Below are positions 34,672 to 47,873 of a stretch of 64,000 nt of DNA, one piece after another; the first letter of the stretch is position 1, and every line of letters begins with the position of its first letter. Made by a program: the position numbers and the translations under genes. The notes under the pieces were generated by a model, which made no database searches, was not told the DNA's origin, and saw nothing but the letters and a program-made list of their open reading frames with translations. The stretch is taken from positions 9,514,294 through 9,578,293 of the forward strand of contig OZ038321.1 in assembly GCA_964035795.1 (NCBI GenBank), written 5' to 3'. The DNA comes from Pterobdella sp. o SKG-2022. Taxonomy: Eukaryota > Annelida > Clitellata > Hirudinida > Piscicolidae.

Positions 34672-37429
34672 CTCGAAGTTTCACATTTCTTATCTAATCT
34701 TTTGTATTTTTGTATTCTTTTTGTTTTTTTAATCAAGTTCTATTACTTGCGCAGAATGATGATGGTTTCTCAAAAAATTTTAAACATTTAATATCAAAAA
34801 CAACAAAATTACTTAGACCCACATTATAATAGAATGTAACCTAAAAAAAAGGCAAGGGACGGATACAAAGAGCAGGAAGAGTAGTGCTTGGCAGTTTGAT
34901 ATTGTCGTTGAAACGTTTGTGTGTTTTTAAACTAATTTTGAATATACGGAATAGACTAATTGTTCAAAGCACATTTTCTATTTTAGTTTTAAAACTATAA
35001 AACAGACACAAGACACTATGAGAAAATGACGGGTTTAAGGGATTCATTAAGAAAGATCTTATTTGGAATTTCATTTTGACTTGAATCTTTCTTTCAAAAT
35101 TGCAACTGAATTTCTAGTTTCATAGTTTTTTAAAATATTTTTGCTGAAATTTCTGCAGCTCACAGGGTTGGTGAGACGAATGTGTGGTGTGTGAGCTTTC
35201 AAAGCGTACATCAAATGGTTTCGTTTTAAAGATGAAAGTTTCATTATAAATTTGACTGTGAAAAATAAATTTTCATGAAGTCAAATAATAATGTTCTTAA
35301 ATAGATGCGTTTAAAAACAAAGAGGCAGTCTTCACAAAGCCATTACAATGTTAGTCAGACTGTTTGTATAAAGCGTCAAATTAATATCTGGTATTTGCTT
35401 TCTGAGCAAATTGTGTTGCTTTAGTCAATAGCTATAATATATTATTAGTAATGATTATTATATGCACGGCATTAATATTACCACACTATTGTTGTTTTTT
35501 GCTGAAGTTTTTTCACGATTTTTTTTTTGATTTTTAGCTCGCGCAAAATATAGATTTTTCAAACAATTGTAAGTTTTCGAAATTATCCCAGGTTATTCAA
35601 TATCTGCCACAGTGAGCATAAAAATAGAAATCTTTGTGTTGTTGTTATGACTATTATTATTTGCGCACCCAAGTCTTTCTCTAAGAGTTATATAAATAAT
35701 ATTGGCAATAATAACTTTCATGAATCTGGTAATATTATAGTTTTATAATGTGAATAAATTTTTTTTAAATTAAAATTTTTTTGTCAAATTTTTTCAAATT
35801 ATTTTATGAACACAAATTGGAATTGAAGAGCAAAAAGTTGCTTATGAAATAATCAATTTCATTTTTCAAAAGTATATAAAAAAAAAGTATTTCAAAATTC
35901 TCGAAGTAAATTTTATAATGTAATCTCGCTAAAATAAGAGGCAATGCAGGCTATGCGGTGCTTTTGTATTTTCGCAAAATCCTCGTATTTAAGAGATCAA
36001 AGCCTCCATTAAAACTAATTTGTATTCTTGATTTTGATACAATTTTTTATTTTCGAATTATGAGATTTAATTTGAGGAACATCTATCGATAAACAACATT
36101 CAAAAATTTGAAACTCCTGGTTGTCTGAATTTCTTAAAACAGAAATATTGAATATTACTGTCAACCAGTAGCAATTTTTTTTATTATCAACGGATTTATA
36201 CTTTAAGAAATTCTGCAATAACTACATACTGAAAGTTGTGAATAATTTTTTTTGTGATGCGACGGAACTTGGTACAAAGAGAAAGAACAGCACCCATAAA
36301 TCAACCTTTGCTTTTCTTTCTACAATAGATATTTAATTTGTGGCTTTGCAAAGTATTTTTCCTCATTAATTATATATTTAAAAAGCAAGTTATGTCTAAA
36401 GTGATTCAATTGTTTTTGATGAATGTGTGTAGTCTCATCTGCTTAGTACACATGTATGTTACTAATTGTGTCTTTTTAATTGCAATCAATATGCAGCGTC
36501 ATTAGAGGCGTCAATATATCCAAAAGATTTCGATCGTGCTATTTCAATGTTTTGTTGTGTATGATTGTGTTTTACATAATCACATCTTTTAATAATCTTT
36601 AAACGAACAAAAATGATTCTTATCCTTAGAGAAACTTCAAAATAACAAATCCAAGGATGCGAGAAAAGGATAAAATGTCTCTTCTAAAACTTCTCAACAT
36701 GAAATCTACTCTTTATAGTGAATAAAAATTTCCAAATTTTATTCAAATTTTTCTTAAATTTTTTTTCACTTCGGCATTTTTGTTTGTGAATCTCAATGAA
36801 CCACTGAACTTTTGCATATCAAGAATGTATTTTTCAAATTGATCTTTAATAGTTTTTCTTAGTGCTAAGTAGTTTTTCAATTTGAACAAAAAAATTTTAA
36901 ACTTTAAAACCTTATATTTTCTTTGTTAATCAATATTTATAAATTTATAAATTACAAATGTAATTAAACAGTATGAAAAAATAAGTTTCAAAAATAACGC
37001 TGAAAAAAATTATGGTTTGAGATAAATATTTGATAATTCTTTTTCTATTTTCAAATTATTTTATACGACAAAATATTATTCAAATCATAATGTTTTTGTT
37101 GTTCTTCAAAATATTACTGAATCGCTTGTACTTAAGTGCTCCACGCCAGCCTTTATCTTAATATGAATCAGAAAGTCATTTCATAATAATTATAAACATA
37201 ATTGCCAAAGATTTTATTATATTTTTCATCGTTGGAGTTTATTTCATTATTTATTTTTTCAAATGTTTCGAAATATTCTAATAATAATTTTGAAGTTTCC
37301 AATATAAACTCAAAGCTGAAAAGGCTACCGGCCATAATGAGAAATTATCCTGCAAGCAAACATTGGGGCTACCTTTGAAAGAATAGATAAAAAATCAAGT
37401 TAGAGTAAACAAATGCAGAAATTGATAAC
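34672..37429. other. AT-rich noncoding DNA
   Basis: No gene, repeat or RNA recognised. Confidence 0.5.
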
Positions 37430-37483
37430 CTTAATTAATATACTCGAGCTTCTTCTGCGTGTTCGAGGCTCAGTATCCTCAAA
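37430..37483 (-). CDS. Candidate small exon, possibly REEP tail
   Basis: On the minus strand AAGACAG is followed by exactly 18 codons (FEDTEPRTRRRSSSILIK) and a GTTATC donor. It enters and leaves in phase 0, the phase in which the last secure REEP exon (41921) ends. A basic, serine-rich tail is common after the REEP1-4 core, which makes it plausible, but a chance match is possible for so short a stretch. Confidence 0.35.
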
Positions 37484-40400
37484 CTGTCTTAGGAGGTATC
37501 AGGTTCAGATTTTTTTTTCCGAAAAAGTTTTTTCATGAGATTGGTGCCGTTTTATCTGCGTGACAAACACTCGGCATTTTAAATGCACTAGTCTTGTTTA
37601 ATTTTGCTCTCCAAAGTTTGAAAAAAACGCGGAAAAATCTCAAATTTGAAATTTTGAACTCATTAAAGCTTTTATTTTATAATTATTTTTAAAACGCATA
37701 TTTTCAAATAAAAACATACATGACATGATGAAGGTAAAATTAAAGCCAAAACAAAAAGAAATGAGGCTTCTAAAATTATGGGGGGCTTTGAAATCAATGT
37801 GAGACGTTATTATTTATAAGGTTAAATTATGGTATAAAATAGCTTTAAATTTCTTATGCAAAAGTTTGATAATTAATATAATTTGTTAAGTAGCATTCCT
37901 CGTGTAGATACTTATAAATCATTTCACTAAAAAGTATTCATAGTTGAATTTTTTGCAAAATGGAAAAATTTTTGAACTGACCTTTTTAAAATGCGGAAAG
38001 CTGGAAAAGAAAAATAAGTTATGTGATGAATTTTTGATCAGCATGAAATATTTTTATTGCTTCCAACAGAATAAATCATAAATTAAGATTTCTGAATTTG
38101 GACCTTTGATAAATTTGAGCATTCAATTACAAAAGTAAAAACCTTGGTACTGGAATGTCCTTGCCACTTACCATACCAAACAAAAGAATGAGTGTTTACG
38201 CTCTTGAATTTTATTATGATGCAGTTATTACTCTTTAAATTAGAATTTTACGATTGACTTTTAAAAAGGGTTTTGAGCGAATAATTCTTGCTCGCCTCTT
38301 TTATATGCGTTTGTGACATATATGCAGCACACTCAAGTATGCTTCTATTCATATTCATTTGTTTCCATAAATTTATCCAAAATAATTAAGCAATAAATTC
38401 TTCAGCATGCATGCGAGGACTTTAGAAGGCTTTGAAAATCAACTTGAAAGAGTTCACAATTTGTCAAAGCTTGAATTCTTCAAAGTTCCGACAGAACTAC
38501 CCCATGTTAATTTAATTCAAAGCTTTAGGATTTTTAAAATTATATATACAATTAAGATAGAATGCGTTTTACGCATTATTTTAAAGCATCGAAGTGACTA
38601 AAAACAGCGAATTAATCAAGTTTTTTGAATTAGAGTTGCTTTGGAAGGTCGGAGGCCAAAAATTTCAAAAGATGTTGAATTTTTTAAAAAAACATAAATT
38701 TAGTTTTTAACTATAAAATATGATAATATATATAAAATATTGTTTTATTGAAACAATGTATTAAAAATTTTTTTTTTTTTAAATTTGCAAAATATGAAAT
38801 ATTGTTAGCAAATAGTAAGACACAAATGGAAGCACAGATGCTTTTAAATGATGAGAGTGATTATAATACATTTATAAACCCATTGGGGCCCATGCATCCA
38901 GCATGACTTTTCAGAACCTCACCAAAAGTCGTCTCGGTGTTTTTCAAAATTTTAAATTTTTTAATTTATTTCAATATTTTTATTTTTTAAATAAATGTGA
39001 AAATATGAAATTTATTGAAATTTGAATCTAAAAGTATTGAAACAATTATACATGGGCATGTCGATACAACTTGAAAGCTTCAAACCTCACTATTTTTGAT
39101 CATATGCAATGAAATTCGAATGTTTTTTAATTGAAATTCAATTATGATTCACATTCAGTTTTCATTATATGATAAACTTTTGAACAGCTTTAAAATAATT
39201 TTCAACGCCAAGCTGCTGTTGAGGGGGCATTTGTATTCTGAAAAAAAAGTAAATTAGTTTAATTCAAATGTTTTTTGAAAAACGCACAATGCTATTTTTC
39301 CAAAAATGTAAATAAAAAATAGATGAAAATAAAAATGATAACGAAAAACTCTAATTAGTCTCGGAAAATATAAATTTTTTATTTCGAAAAGCTGTTTATG
39401 GAGCATAAAAGTTTGTAAGCTATAAAGTTTTAGAAAAGAATATTTTTTCATTATTCATTTTTTTTGATTTTTGAGAAAATCAATTGATAATGATGAACAC
39501 GGATACGCTTGAACAAGGTCGTGGTGGATGCTACAGTCTTCCACATGACTTCATTCCAGACGTAACGAGACTCCTTATGGAAAGAAGAATTTTTTATTTA
39601 AGGGGGAACTAATTAGTTGTGACATCAAAATTCAAACGTGTAGAGGTTTTTTAAAAAATATTAATTAATTCATTTAAACTTTAAAATTGAGCAAATGTTT
39701 TTTTAAAGTAAATAAAATGATGGAGTAATAATGCCGTCAAACATGGACTGCTGAATGTGGACATGAAGGACGGTCCATTTGAGTCAAACTTCACACTTCA
39801 AGTCGCATTTTTTTAAAATTAAAAAACTCTTGAAGGTGACATACTTTTTCACTTAAATTATTGTCAGTTTTGCATAAACGCGCCACGGCCGTATATATTA
39901 TGAATACTTTTTGTTGAAAAAGCAGTTAACAGTTTGAAGTATATTTGTCAGTTATATTTTTGAAATTTCGAAAATATTTGGGAAATTTGATTGATGTGCG
40001 CCTTGTCAAATCTGCATACTATTTTCCTCTACACCCCTCAATGCATTTGATTTAAAAATTTTAATTTAAAACTGGGAAATGTAGAAAAAATTGCGCATAC
40101 TCATATAAAAAATTTGGAATGTAAAAAATTCAAAAATGAATTGTTAGAGTTTTGTTCTTTTAAAAGTTCAATTATATTTTTGATCGAAAATTTTTTTAAG
40201 TTTCGGAAGTAACCAATGTGATGTGATTTGTAGCAGAAATTGATCTTCAAAAATTCAATTGTCATTTAAGAGATTTTTTTTTTCAAGTTTAAAAATTAAT
40301 TGTTTTAATTAATTTTTCCAAAAGTTTAAGATTTGAAACACCATAATCAGCTTTGAGGATGATCCAAAGAATATTCAACACTTGCTTTTGCTACACACAC

Positions 40401-41920
40401 CTCCATTTCATGAAAATGAACTATTAGTTTTAAAAAAGCAACTTGAATTTGTCAAAATAATTTTAAAAATTGAATATCTTGTGAAGAACTTTTTCGTCAA
40501 ACCTAATACCGCAGTGCCATACATTTGCTTGGGCGAGAGAGCTATAATGAAAGGCTCAAATTTGTATATATAATAATGTATAATATAAATATTAATAAGG
40601 CGAGATTATTAGATTTTAACAAAATGATTATGAATAATAAAACTTGACAAATGTTGCAAGCGTATATTGCAATAAAATCTACAAAACAAAACTACAAGTG
40701 TTTGATCAAAAGTATTAAACAGAAGTTTGTTTTAGACTGTTTGAAAATTAATTCTCTTTCGTGTTTCGATATAATGAATGTGGAATGCGGTTTGATTATA
40801 AAAAAATAGAAATCCCAGCTTCCTTTTAGACACTCTTTTATTAAAAATTAATTTAAAATATACGCGCGTGACAAAAATAAAAACTTTGAAAATTTCAAAA
40901 ATAAGAGTATATAAAAGATTTCTTGGCGTGGATGCGAGATGTCCGAGGAATCTCAAACACATCTGAAGTTTTTTTTAAGAAAACGTATGAAAATATATCT
41001 TATAATTTCTTTTAAGTTTCCTTGAGATCTTCTTTTAAAAGAAAAATGATACATCTTAACATCATAATCTTTTGAAGCGTGTGGGCCTTAATTATTTATG
41101 AATGAAACCGCCAAAGTTATGCAGTAGCTGCGAAATGTTTGTCATTTCTATTTTTTGATGTTTATGAAATATTTTAGTTTTAATAAACGTATTTTCATAA
41201 TTACAAAATTATTTATTTTATTCACATCATTAAGCCTTTCAAAGCTTAAATACTGAAATTAAAAGATTATTTACTAGAAAAGGGTATATCTGATTTCATC
41301 CAAATTTATATTTAAAATATTATGTTTCGAAACACGTATAATATTTTAAAATTTTAATTCTGTGCTCGCAATCAAAATAATTCAAATAAAGTTCGCATGT
41401 CGAAATTTCGAAATGTTCAAACACAAGAAATGGATCACTATTTGATGGTGGGACCTCAAAAAATCATTGAATAAATATTTTGAACACTTCACCGTGAACA
41501 TAAAGTAATTCGCTTAAATAAAAAAACTATCTAAAAACAATGTTTGTATATATCAAATCAATAGAAGCAATCGAAGTTCCATCAATGCCAGATGTTTTAA
41601 TTTCAAATTAAAGGGTTTAAACTTGTTTTTTACATTTCAATCAATTTTTTTTTCAATGCCGTCTTCATCTTTTGGAGCTTTTTTCTTAGCTTCAACAGTA
41701 GATTCAAGGATCTTTGAAAAAATTACTTTTTACTCAAACAGTTGAATAATGGAGGTAATTAGTAGTTGAGAAAGTATTGGAATGATTAATTTTCTCACAC
41801 ATTGTATCAACATACGTCCTCAATCATGCACTCTCATATCATCACTCGAACGTTTAAAAAATTGTTTGAGAATTTGGAAATTATTGAAGAAATTCAATTG
41901 ATGCAAGCATGATTTGGCAC
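37484..41920. other. Long AT-rich stretch with a few coding-like islands
   Basis: Probably intron of the REEP gene. Less AT-rich stop-free islands occur at 38407-38520, 39494-39600, 39722-39810 and 40340-40570, but none has both good splice signals and a recognisable product. No transposon was recognised. Confidence 0.4.
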
Positions 41921-42034
41921 CTTATTGCTTCCTTGACTGATGGTGCTAACGATCATCTCGAGTCCTTTGTTGCTGATGTGTTGCAGGGATGAGCTCATGT
42001 GGTCACTCGCCTGCGATATGTATCCGTCTAATTC
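41921..42034 (-). CDS. REEP: REEP exon with C-terminal helix
   Basis: Acceptor GCCCCAG, 38 codons in phase 0, donor [20 protein letters not shown] and GLEMIVS match the REEP1-4 segment after the second hairpin. Confidence 0.85.
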
Positions 42035-45000
42035 CTGGGGCCATTAACGTTGGTTTGATATGACGCTTCAAGTTTCAAGGTAATTTTTTTTTTGAGAAAT
42101 TTGAAAAATGTATGTTTCATGATGTCATTTTATGCTAAAATAGAAAACATGGTAAATAAAATTATTTGTTCTCCTGTATAACAAATTGCTTAAAATGAAG
42201 ATTTATGAACTTTAGTTATCTCTATCTTTAATTAATTTTTTCAGATGCACTGTTAACACTTTTTTTCAAATTCATGCTATGAATATTCGCTTTATAAACG
42301 ATATATTTTTTTTTTGACTACTTTTTTTTAGCCCACTATGAAGAAAAAGACGAAAGATGTGGTGATGGGGCATACAGCTTAAGTGACCCGCTCAGTGATA
42401 GAATTTTAGCAAAAAAAACTCAACTTTTATTTTCATATTTGCCGAGTTTGAAAAGTATAAAAATATAATCTAATGATGACGTAGAAAAGTCTAAATCTAT
42501 AGTAAGGTCAACAATCACAAAGTATTCATCCAAAAAAAGACACGAAGCTTTTTGTAAGTTTATCTTACATTATCAAGTGAACCTAAGCTAGACTTACGTG
42601 AAGTTTTGTGTCTTTTTTTTTAAAAATACTTTGTGTTTGTTTACCTTTCTATAAGAATCTTATTGGATTTTACTGCTGTACATGTTCCAGTGAATGGGGT
42701 TGACAGCAGTCGGCCAAAACTATTGATAATATTGTAGAGAAATTTATAAAATTATAGACACAAATAGGGACAAGTTTTTATACAGTGCCAGCCCGAGCTA
42801 ACGTCCAACTTTTCAAGGTTTGCCGTTTCCACATTTGAGCAGTTTGTCTTGCCGATGTCAAAAAATGATTATCTCCCAAGCCAAATGAAAACAATACCAG
42901 CCATCAGTTTGTCGATACTTGTTACCAAAGTCTACTGTTATCAAGGTACTAACAGAAAAACAGTCTCAATTTTGAGACGCTAAGTTTGTTGCACGTTAGC
43001 GTCACACCCAAAACAATATCTTATTTTTTCTAATTTATTTTGTTTCAAACACGTCATATGACTGGCACTATATGTGGATTCTTGCTGTCAATATATTGCC
43101 TATGTTAGAAAAGAATGCTAAAAACAAATGTTTCACAAGCTCTAATTTTAATGAAAATTATAAAGTATTGATTCTTTACAGAAATGCTTTGAAAAATGAC
43201 CAGCTGTAGAATTCTTTCACATTTCTAAAAAGAATTCGTGATCACCAGTCAAACTTCTCGATAGCAATGAGTCGAGATAGGGTAACACCAATTTCTTGCA
43301 GTCAAAATATTTGCACAGTAAAATTATTGGCTTCAGAGTTTGAAGATAATGGTTACAGTTTGGTTCAAGCTTAAATTTTGATGCAGTGCTAAAGCAGTTA
43401 GATGTTTTGTAGTCGGTTGAGAGAAGAGCTACATAGAGCAGTATCAAATCAAATCAATTACGAGTATGATTATAGTGGCATTAATTTCTGGAGTTTCTAG
43501 GCTACGGTATTATGAACTATGAATGATAAATAATTAAATTCAATGTAATGTAAGTTTCCATAGATATGACCTTTGTAACAAGGATTTCGCAAGTAACTGA
43601 ATAAAATATAGAAAACTAAGATTATATGAAAGAAAGGTCTGTTGTTTGAAACAAAAACAACCATAACACTTTAGAAATGATGTTTTGAAAACTGATTTGA
43701 ATTTATGAGTGTATAACTAAATCTGTGATAATGATCAAAAATAAATATATAGATAAAATTTCAACTAAAAAAATTTTGAGCTACTAAATGTTAATTTTAA
43801 ACAAAATTTTAACAGCATTGTCTTTATCATTTCCTTTATGACACTTTTGAATTGAAACCAGAAAATGCTTATCTTTTTATTTTTTTCATTTTAACATTTC
43901 TTTATTTTAATTAAATGATAATCATCGGCATAAAGCACTTTGCGAACAATGAAAATTTCTGTTTTGGATCGAGTCCGTAATAAGTCACTATTTAAAATTT
44001 GTCATCAGCTTGTGCAAGCAAAAATACACTAGTCATTTTTAAAGAAAAATCAACTGATGTGAAAACATAAAAAAACAATGTTTGAACATTAGACAGTCTT
44101 TTTTGACACTTTTTCAGAAAAAAGAGCCCATAGAAATCTGACCATAAACTGCACTGTATCTTGCATTAAATCAAAATAAGCGAATCAAAATAACTGCGAT
44201 TAAAGATTCTCTATCAATTAAATTAAATGGGTCAATGTTTTGCACAAACGCTATATAAAAGGGTAATCTGCTCACGCGATTTATCTTTTAGTTGATTGAT
44301 AGTGAAAATGAAGTCAGTTGTGCACTGAAATTTTGGATAAACTTGATCAGCTAGCTCTTGAAGTTCTTTGATAAGACTCTTAGCCCTAACTTTATAGTGC
44401 CATTTAATTGTGAATTACTACTATAGTTGTTTGAATTACTATTTCTTTTTTTGTTTTTGTTATAGAGTGTTTATCGCACATTTTTGAACTAAAGGCCTAG
44501 AGTTCCAAGAAAGTGATTGGTTTAGCCATGGTTAGTTGAACTCTTACTGGTAAAACTTATTTTATTATCCAACTATTTTCATTAATGATGAAATTCATCT
44601 TATCTAAAATATTACAAACTATTATGCTTATTTTGGTGGAAGCAAACATTTCGCCTATGTAGACTAGATCCTTGTTAGCTTATTTATAAGTCTTATTATA
44701 CAAAAGCAAGTTTTCATGGTTTTTTGCGCATTTGCGTATTTCTAGCTTTGTCAAAGCACGAACATCTCGGTAATCAGTTAGAGGTTCACGAGTATATCGT
44801 GATTTAAGCTTAAGCAATGTTTTAGCTTTTTAAAGAAAGGGTTTGTATTTCACGTAACTTTCTAAATTAATCAGGGACTTGTTTTTTTTGAATGTCATAA
44901 ATGTTCAAGTCCAAACCGATGATTCCAATAAGTTCACATCGAAGGAAGAATCGAGATTCAAAATCCAGGTTTTTTCCAGTCTTTAGCAGTATTTTTTCTA

Positions 45001-46506
45001 AATATTAGAGATAGATGTTTTACTTATACCAATTTCTTCGTAAAAGCAAGGGTTTTTGGTTCATGAACTGCGCTGGAATAAGTTTTAAATGAAGATGGCT
45101 TGCGCAGCACCAACTTCCTTCTATCTTTTCGATAATCTTGAGTCAGTGCAACAACAAAGTTAAAACAGCTGAAGACTCATCTGGATGAAGCAGCTGCTAG
45201 ATGAACGCTAATATTTTACCTGCATGAAGGGTTTTCTTCTGATCTGGAATCGAGTTTATTTTCTGAGTTTTTGCTCGCGTTCTGATTAGCCGTAAGTCTT
45301 TTCACCATAAAAAGTTTAAGAAATTTTGACTCAATTGAAACTCTGATAGTAATCTAAACAAAAACTTGGTTAAAAATGGCATATTAATCGAATTGACGAA
45401 GTGAATAAAATACTTTATTTTTATTAAAGTATTTTGAACATTAGATTTATTCCCTATTAGAGTTTATGCCTTAACTGTAACAAAAAAGTCATTAACAAAC
45501 TTGCTCGTGCTTGGCCAGTTGGGGATGGATGATGGTAGTGAAGAGAATTGTTGCTCCTCGTGTGAAAGGTGACAAAAGCCAAAAAACAAAAAGAATTTTG
45601 ATCTCGTAGTAAAAAGGAAACCTAGGTGACGAGTTATTTAAATTCTGAATGTTGTAAATTAAACTTTTTCAAATCTATTGAGAAAATAAAAAGTTATTTT
45701 ATTAATGATTAATTTAAATTATTTTATATTTGGGTAAATTTGAAAAAATAAACTCGAGCAATAGCAATTAACTGGGTATTTACATGGAAGAGATTATGAA
45801 ATAATTTCTCGTAATGTCCTAAGCTAAAGATGAAAAACTTTCTAGTTCTATTGTATTTTCAAGTTTACCATGACAGGAACACGTCGGTGAACATTTCGAT
45901 AGTCATGAAGAGAGCGAAGACGATCCAATAAATGAGCCATTTGACCTTTGAAGAATCGTTCAAATGATTTGTAGAAAGTCAAAAAAAATATATAAATTAT
46001 TTAAGTTAGGTTATCATATGCTTCATCAGTTTTTAATTACTGTCGTTTTTCACTTATTGGTTGAATATGACAATGGAAGGCATTTTTCTTTCACACTAGT
46101 GGCTGGCAAGACACGCTAGAAACCTCAACAGACACGGCATCAGCGAGTCGGATATCCTTCTGAAGAGCTTCTCTAACCACACACCTCCTGTTTTGTTTCT
46201 CAATATTTCATCGTTTTGATTGTGAAGATAAGGGTGCATCATTTCATCATTGTGAATCATAATGTGGCAAGTTGACCTGTCACAAGCAGCTTGTCCCATA
46301 TTAACTTTAATTTGAATATATATGATATTTATTTATTTATTTATTCATTTATTTGTTTGTTTACTTATTTATTTATTTATTTACTTTTTATTTATTCATT
46401 TATTTATTTATTTATTTATTTGTTTGTTTACTTATTTATTTATTTATTTACTTTTTATTTATTCATTTATTTATTTATTTATTTATTTATTCATTTATTT
46501 ATTCAT

Positions 46507-46549
<43 letters not shown>

Positions 46550-46901
46550 TTCATTTATTTGTTTGTTTACTTATTTATTTATTTATTTACTTTTTATTTA
46601 TTCATTTATTTATTTATTTATTTATTTGTTTGTTTACTTATTTATTTATTTATTTACTTTTTATTTATTCATTTATTTATTTATTTATTTATTTATTTGT
46701 TTGTTTACTTATTTATTTATTTATTTACTTTTTATTTATTCATTTATTTATTCATTTATTTGTTTGTTTACTTATTTATTTATTTATTTACTTTTTATTT
46801 ATTCATTTATTTATTTATTTATTTATTTGTTTGTTTACTTATTTATTTATTTATTTACTTTTTATTTATTCATTTATTTATTTATTCATTTATTTATTCA
46901 T

Positions 46902-46936
<35 letters not shown>

Positions 46937-46969
46937 TTCATTTATTTATTTATTCATTTATTTATTCAT

Positions 46970-47068
<99 letters not shown>

Positions 47069-47827
47069 TTCATATTGAAAAGTTTAAAACTGACTTTTTG
47101 AAATTATAATTTTTCAGCCAATCTCTTTGCTTCCTTCAAAGAAACTCGTTAAACTTTTCATACTCTCTTATTCAAATCCCGTGCAAACAACCTTAACAGC
47201 ATGCTTGCATCTGTGACACCAAACTCCTACTCCATTCTACATAGATCTTTTTCTTCTCTGTCACGCAGTGCTTTAGAAACTATCAATCTTGTGAACACCT
47301 TCAGTAGCTTCGATTAAAATCTATTTTTTTCACATCTCTTACCAACGTCAAATTCATGCTGCCTAGCTTTTTATTTAACAAAACTTTATACAAAACTCTC
47401 ATCTTTTCCTCATTGGGGCAAATTTTCTCCACTCGACTGAATTCATACCTCCATCTTGAAATGTTTTCCACCTCTTTGTCCCCAATCATTTTCCAACCTT
47501 CAAATTTGTTTTTGTCACAAGCTACATTTCCCGTCTGTTTCAAAATAAAAAAAGTTTTTTGCTTGTAAAAGGCAACTTGGACCCTACCATCCTTTCGAAC
47601 TACCGCCCTATCTCTTACTTGAGTACCATTTCAAAAATTATTGAAAGACTCGTTCTTTTCAAAATAGCTCTTCACGTTTCTTCATCTTCTAACTTCAATC
47701 TTTACCAATCAACATATCGTCTACACCAATAAGCAAAAACTGCACTTCTACCCATGACTGGCAGTCTTCGCAACATTTTTCCCATTGGACATGCGGCCGT
47801 TTTGGTTTCTTATTATTATTATTATTA

Positions 47828-47873
<46 letters not shown>

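Noticed and set aside
46096..46299. Coding-like island (plus strand: [19 protein letters not shown])
   Set aside because: Less AT-rich and open on both strands, but it has no usable donor, no matching phase with the REEP exons and no recognised product; left as unassigned intron sequence.
46291..47109. Three long overlapping frames of Leu/Ile/Phe/Tyr
   Set aside because: Products of the TTTA array, open in all three plus-strand frames; not proteins.
47301..47543. 80-codon minus-strand frame ([14 protein letters not shown]...)
   Set aside because: Resembles element-derived protein in composition but I see no diagnostic motif; too little to name.
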